Source: an uncultured Pseudogracilibacillus sp. (GTDB taxonomy: Bacteria > Bacillota > Bacilli > Bacillales > Amphibacillaceae). From it: 26,878 nt of DNA. The first letter of the stretch is position 1, and the number at the start of each line of letters is the position of its first letter. The translations under genes and the position numbers were made by a program. The notes under the pieces were generated by a model. The model was not told where the DNA came from. It saw only the letters and a program-made list of their open reading frames with translations, and did not search any database. This document shows positions 22,915 to 26,878 of this stretch, piece by piece. The DNA is taken from NCBI GenBank assembly GCA_937974845.1, contig CALJVC010000055.1:1-26878 (forward strand). The letters run 5' to 3'.

Positions 22915-23607
22915 TTAGTCTTCACGAAATTTTCGTACTTTGTTCACATGCGCTAACATTTCCGCCAAAACTTCCTCAATCGTAAGCTTCGTCGTATCGA
23001 TAGCGATGGCATCTTCCGCTTTCCTTAAGGGGCCATGTTTCCTTTCCATATCCCGGCGATCCCTTTCGGCAATTTCACTTTTCAACTGGGCGAAATCGGA
23101 TGGAATTCCTTTCCGCTCATTTTCTTCAAAACGACGTTTGGCCCTTTCATCTACGGAGGCAATTAAATAAAACTTTACCTCAGCATCAGGCAATACATTC
23201 GTCCCAATGTCCCGACCATCCATAATTATATTCCCCTCTTTTGCCATCGCCTGTTGCCGTCGCAACATTTCAGCACGCACCTTCGGGAATCGGGCAATGA
23301 GAGAAACTTGTCGGGAAACCTCCTGGGAACGGATCGTGTCTGTAACATCCTTTCCATTTAGCAAAACCTTTTGTGTGTCGTCCATCTGTTTGAGTTCAAT
23401 ACTCGTCTCTAGAAGAAGTCGATACACCGCTTCTTCATCAGTTAAAGCAATGTCTTCTTCTAGACAGCGTAACGTTAATGCCCGATACATGGCACCGGTA
23501 TCGATATAAGTAAAGGAAAGCTTCTTAGCTAACCTTTTCGCTACGGTACTTTTTCCTGCAGCCGCTGGTCCATCGATTGCAATTCTAATTCGTTCTGTGT
23601 CTGCCAT
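22915..23607 (-). CDS. cmk: Cytidylate kinase
   Basis: This enzyme phosphorylates CMP and dCMP with ATP. The protein has the P-loop GPAAAGKST near the start, the YIDTGAMYRA segment, and MDGRDIGTNVLP in the middle, all typical of Cmk. The frame is open for 30 codons further upstream to 23697, but that part begins in the motI/ypfA terminator. The ATG at 23607 lies six bases after GGAGGC and gives 230 aa, the family length. It is followed by rpsA, as in many bacteria. Confidence 0.96.
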   Translation of the reverse strand: MADTERIRIAIDGPAAAGKSTVAKRLAKKLSFTYIDTGAMYRALTLRCLEEDIALTDEEAVYRLLLETSIELKQMDDTQKVLLNGKDVTDTIRSQEVSRQVSLIARFPKVRAEMLRRQQAMAKEGNIIMDGRDIGTNVLPDAEVKFYLIASVDERAKRRFEENERKGIPSDFAQLKSEIAERDRRDMERKHGPLRKAEDAIAIDTTKLTIEEVLAEMLAHVNKVRKFRED

Positions 23608-23676
23608 ATTGTTGCCTCCAACTATATTTACTAGGAAAATTTCGTTTGCTATAGTCTTTATTAATTTAATTGTAAG

Positions 23677-23700
23677 AAAAAACTTGGCATTTGCCAAGTT
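23677..23700 (-). terminator. Terminator of motI/ypfA
   Basis: AACTTGGC (23681-23688) pairs perfectly with GCCAAGTT (23693-23700) around a 4-nt loop. The minus-strand tail is TTTTTTC. It lies seven bases beyond the ypfA stop. Confidence 0.88.
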
Positions 23701-23706
23701 AATGTA

Positions 23707-24363
23707 TCAATATATTTGCCTTTTTAACTCCTCACGTTGAACAGTGAAGCAAAACTCGATAACTTGTTGCCTTTCTCGCTCGTCTGCAAAATGATACTTA
23801 AAAGAGGTAAAAGTGATATCATTCTCTAATGTCGTCCGAATCACTTCTGCCTTTGTTTTTATATATTTATAGTCAGTTGTCTTCGATTTTAAGACGAGGT
23901 ATACCTCGACCATCGTTCCTTCCGCAAGTTCGACATGTTTGGGAGTAATGATTAACATCCCGCCTCCGCTTATATCCCTCGTAATTGTTGTAAAGGGTTC
24001 AAAGGAGCCATCGAGACTGTGAATAGCAGTATCCAAATCGACTAAAACTCGTACATATTCTCGCCGCTGGATTCTCTTGATTTCTTCTTCCTTTGGTACT
24101 GGGATTACAAAGGCAATGAGGGAAGATTCGATAATCTGTTTAACGGTAGTAGTAAAGGAATTGACACTTCCTTTAGATACGTATTCGATCGTGAGTCTAT
24201 CCTTCGGACGAATCGGTAATTGTACATAATCTCGTGGATTGACCGGATAATCTATATATAGATATTCTTCCGTTCGATCGATTACCTTTGAGCGATAGGT
24301 AACTGGCTTGTCTTGTGCGTTCCCTTTCTGTAGTGTGATTGTCAACGAAGTACCTACTTCCAC
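23707..24363 (-). CDS. ypfA: c-di-GMP receptor with PilZ domain, flagellar brake (YpfA/MotI/DgrA)
   Basis: In B. subtilis this protein binds cyclic di-GMP and then slows the flagellar motor through MotA. The 218-aa protein has an N-terminal YcgR-like domain (about 1-90) and a C-terminal PilZ domain. The PilZ ligand motifs are both present: RxxxR as R101-EYV-R105, preceded by R100, and DxSxxG as D130, S132 and G135. The start is GTG, nine bases after AGGGGGA. It has its own terminator, and its 5' leader contains a 9-bp stem-loop next to the ribosome binding site. The small gene ypfB that follows in B. subtilis is absent. Confidence 0.92.
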   Translation of the reverse strand: MEVGTSLTITLQKGNAQDKPVTYRSKVIDRTEEYLYIDYPVNPRDYVQLPIRPKDRLTIEYVSKGSVNSFTTTVKQIIESSLIAFVIPVPKEEEIKRIQRREYVRVLVDLDTAIHSLDGSFEPFTTITRDISGGGMLIITPKHVELAEGTMVEVYLVLKSKTTDYKYIKTKAEVIRTTLENDITFTSFKYHFADERERQQVIEFCFTVQREELKRQIY

Positions 24364-24382
24364 TGTGATATGTCCCCCTAAA

Positions 24383-24403
24383 TAGAGAGAAACTTTCCCT
24401 CTA
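24383..24403 (-). promoter_or_regulatory. Stem-loop in the ypfA leader
   Basis: On the minus strand TAGAGGGAA pairs with TTCTCTCTA over nine base pairs (one G-U) around a 3-nt loop. It ends a few bases before the AGGGGGA ribosome binding site and has no T tract, so it is not a terminator. It may influence translation. Confidence 0.4.
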
Positions 24404-24431
24404 CATATTCTCTAAGCTAAATAAATGAAAG

Positions 24432-24474
24432 CTTTTATCTAATATTATGTCATATTTATACAATTAGATAAAGG
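24432..24474 (-). terminator. AT-rich inverted repeat after ypeB, possible terminator
   Basis: CTTTTATCTAAT (24432-24443) pairs with ATTAGATAAAGG (24463-24474) over 12 bp with one wobble, around a 19-nt loop. It lies four bases after the ypeB stop. The minus-strand tail CTTTCATTT is a poor T tract. Confidence 0.45.
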
Positions 24475-24477
24475 TCT

Positions 24478-25818
24478 TTATCTTGCCAAATCAAAATTCA
24501 TTTCGGTATTCGTTAACTTTTCCACTTTTTCTTCCTGTCCTGTATTTGCATTGATAAAGATTCGATAGGTTTCATCCTTCATTTCTCCAAGAAATTCATA
24601 GGCTAATACTTCTTCATGCAGGTCATTTTCTATAAGGGCTAGATTTTCATCATGAACCTTGACACTTTGATTAACAGCCTTCCTTGCTTCTTCTACAGAA
24701 ATCTTTGGCTCCGGTATCTTCCGTTCTTGATAATTGTATAAATAATCGTTTGCATTTAAACCGATAATATCCCCATTGTCTAAGGCAACCTTCATGACAA
24801 CCGTATCGGGATAAATTCGGACCTCGCCTTCTTTATTCAAGAACGTATATACACCGACATTATCGAATTGTTGGCTTTCAAGTAAATCTAATTGTTCATA
24901 GCCAAATTCCTTTAAATATTGTTCTGCCTTTAGCAAACCGTCGTTTAAAGATAGTTTCGCTTTTTTAATATCCCGTTCAACTAAAATATTCATCGGATGG
25001 GCACCCTTTTCTGTTATATCCATGTACACCCGTTTACCATCTTCATAAAAAACCGAATAAAAAGGAATATCCGCACCATCACCGCTTTTACTAACGGAGA
25101 TTTCAACCCCATCCTTTAAGTTAAAAAGTTCTTTACTAAATTGACGAATCTCCTTTTCAGTTTTCTTTTTTCCTGTAAGAGCCTTATAGCCTTCTTTAGG
25201 TTTAGGAGTCTGCAAATAGGATATTTCAGCTGTTTCACTAGATACTTGATCGACATACTTTTCCACCGCTTCAAAACCATCAATAATTGGAGAATCGAGC
25301 GAATCGTCTTGTGTAACGAGAGCTAACTCTACGTCCATCCAGCGCAAATTATTCTGCAAGACATCGTATTGCATTTGTCTTAACTCATCTTTTAAATTGG
25401 CTGCCTGATCATAAAAGTGATATAAGGTTTCAATTTCTTCTTCATTGAGTGGTTCGTCGTCCAAGTTACGTATCGCTGTCCGATAAGTAAAGTCTCCAAT
25501 TTCCGAGAGAAACTCTTCTGTTTTATGAACAGGGATTAAAGACAAGGGAAGTTGGCTAACATTAGCTAAAGCATCAGAAGTAATCCGCCAAATCTCGACA
25601 AATTGTGGCGATAATTTCTCCCCTGAATTCATCGCTAAAGACGTACCGATCGAATCGTGCAATAAATCCATATGATGAGATAGTTCATGGAAGGAGCGTT
25701 GGTAATTGTTCTCCGCATGAATTAGTAACGTGTTTTTTTCCTGATGTTCTTTATAACCCCAGTACGTAGTCCCGAGGACACCGATAGATAGAAGTGCTAT
25801 AGTGATTGTACGTAACAT
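24478..25818 (-). CDS. ypeB: Germination protein YpeB
   Basis: YpeB is needed to place and hold the cortex-lytic enzyme SleB in the spore; each protein depends on the other. The protein has an N-terminal membrane anchor (about residues 3-18 from this start), the conserved YWGYKEHQEKNTLLIHAENN stretch after it, and C-terminal PepSY-type repeats (for example the part containing GDIIGLNANDYL). I chose the ATG at 25818 (446 aa) because MLRTITIA then aligns with the B. subtilis N-terminus. In-frame TTG codons at 25824 and 25830 are nearer to AAAGGA and TTG at 25824 has better spacing. It follows sleB closely, as a two-gene operon. Confidence 0.94.
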   Translation of the reverse strand: MLRTITIALLSIGVLGTTYWGYKEHQEKNTLLIHAENNYQRSFHELSHHMDLLHDSIGTSLAMNSGEKLSPQFVEIWRITSDALANVSQLPLSLIPVHKTEEFLSEIGDFTYRTAIRNLDDEPLNEEEIETLYHFYDQAANLKDELRQMQYDVLQNNLRWMDVELALVTQDDSLDSPIIDGFEAVEKYVDQVSSETAEISYLQTPKPKEGYKALTGKKKTEKEIRQFSKELFNLKDGVEISVSKSGDGADIPFYSVFYEDGKRVYMDITEKGAHPMNILVERDIKKAKLSLNDGLLKAEQYLKEFGYEQLDLLESQQFDNVGVYTFLNKEGEVRIYPDTVVMKVALDNGDIIGLNANDYLYNYQERKIPEPKISVEEARKAVNQSVKVHDENLALIENDLHEEVLAYEFLGEMKDETYRIFINANTGQEEKVEKLTNTEMNFDLAR

Positions 25819-25838
25819 CTTCAAAACCAAATCCTTTC

Positions 25839-26702
25839 TTATTTACAAAATATGTGCTTACCAATGCGCTTAATTTGTGGCCTCGTCCATATCCAACCAC
25901 TCGTCGCCGTATCTGGGTTAAAATAATAAAGCGCATTCCCCGATGGATCCCAACCATTAATTGCGTCTAATACCGCTTGCCTTGCCTTTTCGTTTGGCGT
26001 TAACCATATTTGTCCATCAGCAACGGCTGTAAAGGCTCGAGGTTCAAAAATAACCCCCGATATCGTATTTGGAAAAGTAGAGCTTTGTACCCTGTTCAAA
26101 ATAACTGCTGCTACTGCCACTTGACCCTCATAGGGCTCCCCTCTAGCTTCACCATAGACCGCATTAGCCATTAAATTAATATCGTTTTGAGAAAATCCTC
26201 GAGGAACATTCACCTTTGTCGACTGCAACTCCTGTGAAGCTTGCCCCTTATTTGTTTCTTCCTTTGGTTTCGTCTGGTTAGCTTGCTGACCTTCCTTTGG
26301 TTTCGTTTCTTTTTGCTCGGATGTCTTTGTCTCCTTTCCTTTATTTTCTTTAGCAGGTGTACCATACATCTCCTGTCTTACTTTTTCCCGATCATATTTT
26401 GTCGCTTTGACTAATTTTTCCTTCGTTTTTTGTCCAGCAATTCCATCGACAGGAAGTCCAAATTCATACTGGAAATTACGTAGTGCCCAATAAGTGCGCC
26501 AACCGAATACCCCATCGATATCCCCAGTAAAAAAACCGATATGCTTTAAACGGGCTTGGAGCTCGATGACATCTTCTCCGACCGCCCCATGTTGGATTAC
26601 TTGATTCGAAAACGCATCTACACGTTTCACATCTAAAACATGGCTAAGTAAAAGCAAGGATAAGCCTAGAACGGCAATCATAAGTCTATGATTAGTTTTC
26701 AT
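25839..26702 (-). CDS. sleB: Spore cortex-lytic enzyme SleB
   Basis: SleB cleaves muramic-delta-lactam cortex peptidoglycan during germination as a lytic transglycosylase. The 287-aa protein has a signal peptide ending about residue 30 (RVDA), a peptidoglycan-binding domain at about 37-97 (HGAVGEDVIELQARLKHIG), a Lys/Glu/Gln-rich linker at 118-163 with repeated TKPKE pieces, and the catalytic domain at about 170-287. E185 in VYGEARGEPYEG is the expected catalytic glutamate. The ATG is preceded by GGGAGGT. It pairs with ypeB in an operon. I found no convincing sigma-G promoter upstream, though one is expected. Confidence 0.96.
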   Translation of the reverse strand: MKTNHRLMIAVLGLSLLLLSHVLDVKRVDAFSNQVIQHGAVGEDVIELQARLKHIGFFTGDIDGVFGWRTYWALRNFQYEFGLPVDGIAGQKTKEKLVKATKYDREKVRQEMYGTPAKENKGKETKTSEQKETKPKEGQQANQTKPKEETNKGQASQELQSTKVNVPRGFSQNDINLMANAVYGEARGEPYEGQVAVAAVILNRVQSSTFPNTISGVIFEPRAFTAVADGQIWLTPNEKARQAVLDAINGWDPSGNALYYFNPDTATSGWIWTRPQIKRIGKHIFCK

Positions 26703-26822
26703 TCACCTTACCTCCCGATTTGTTTACGGTTATTTTTTGACGAAAGATTTATTTTATACATCCATTGTTAATTAATAGGGATTTGAAGAAAGAATAGAGG
26801 GTTCTTAAAGCCTTTTAAATAG

Positions 26823-26851
26823 AAAAAAAGAGGCTGGGACAAAACTCAGCC
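26823..26851 (-). terminator. Terminator of an upstream gene outside the window
   Basis: GGCTG (26832-26836) pairs with CAGCC (26847-26851), extended by one more pair past a mismatch. The minus-strand tail is TCTTTTTTTC. The gene it serves lies beyond position 26878. Its plus-strand reading contains GAGGCTGGGACAAAA, a string I recall as frequent in intergenic hairpins of low-GC Firmicutes. Confidence 0.7.
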
Positions 26852-26878
26852 CATAAAAAAATGAAGCTCAAATGCGAG

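Noticed and set aside
23608..23697. N-terminal extension of cmk
   Set aside because: It starts in the motI/ypfA terminator; the ATG at 23607 has GGAGGC at the right distance and gives the family length.
25751..25957. 68-codon minus-strand frame across the sleB-ypeB junction
   Set aside because: It is out of frame with two well-supported genes and has no family resemblance.
26703..26760. Sigma-G promoter for sleB
   Set aside because: TGTATA could be a -35, but no CATACTA-like -10 lies 17-18 bases downstream.
1..26878. CRISPR arrays, tRNA or rRNA genes, prophage or transposase genes
   Set aside because: No repeat-spacer array, cloverleaf, rRNA segment or transposase protein was seen on either strand.

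Overview
The window is a low-GC Firmicutes chromosome segment from an aerobic, motile, endospore-forming member of the Bacillaceae. Every supported gene is on the minus strand, so the region reads from position 26878 down to 1. The assignment rests on gene order and protein identity: sleB-ypeB, motI/ypfA, cmk, rpsA (ypfD), yphA, der, gpsA, yphE, yphF, spoIVA, hbs, hepS-menG-hepT, ndk, cheR, aroC-aroB-aroH-hisC-tyrA-aroA, ypiA-ypiB-ypiF and qcrA-qcrB-qcrC follow each other as in Bacillus subtilis. Genus and species cannot be fixed from the sequence alone.

Layout, in transcription order. (1) 26878-24478: an incoming terminator, then the spore cortex-lytic pair sleB-ypeB. (2) 24363-21505: the c-di-GMP receptor gene motI/ypfA, cmk, a four-domain S1 protein gene with its own promoter, and a possible 32-codon gene inside a long hairpin. 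(3) 21480-18454: membrane protein YphA, the ribosome-assembly GTPase Der and glycerol-3-phosphate dehydrogenase GpsA. (4) 18453-18149: a gene-free stretch with imperfect direct repeats, inverted repeats and a strong terminator. (5) 18148-15597: the small membrane protein YphE, lipoprotein YphF, and the spore-coat ATPase SpoIVA behind a sigma-E-type promoter. (6) 15596-15020: a gene-free leader with about 11-bp phased repeats, then hbs. (7) 14783-12284: the menaquinone side-chain and ring-methylation genes hepS-menG-hepT. (8) 12164-11718: ndk. (9) 11648-4695: cheR followed by the aromatic amino acid cluster from AroB through AroA, closed by a good terminator. (10) 4513-2189: ypiA-ypiB-ypiF. (11) 2033-1: the menaquinol:cytochrome c reductase operon with a near-consensus sigma-A promoter and a terminator at the window edge.

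The genes work together in several ways. HepS, HepT and MenG make menaquinone, which QcrABC oxidises. The aro genes supply chorismate, the precursor of menaquinone as well as of tyrosine and phenylalanine. SleB, YpeB and SpoIVA serve spore formation and germination. CheR and MotI/YpfA serve chemotaxis and motility control.

This is mainly conserved core genome and I found no clearly new multi-gene system. The main departures from the B. subtilis arrangement are that the trpEDCFBA block is missing from the aro supraoperon (aroH and hisC overlap by one base) and that mtrA-mtrB (folE and the TRAP regulator) are missing between hbs and hepS. The least explained DNA is the repeat-bearing stretch between gpsA and yphE, the phased repeats upstream of hbs, and the 32-codon frame upstream of yphA. 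Several starts were moved downstream because the first possible codon overlaps the ribosome binding site. Functions come from recognised families and motifs; no database search was run.
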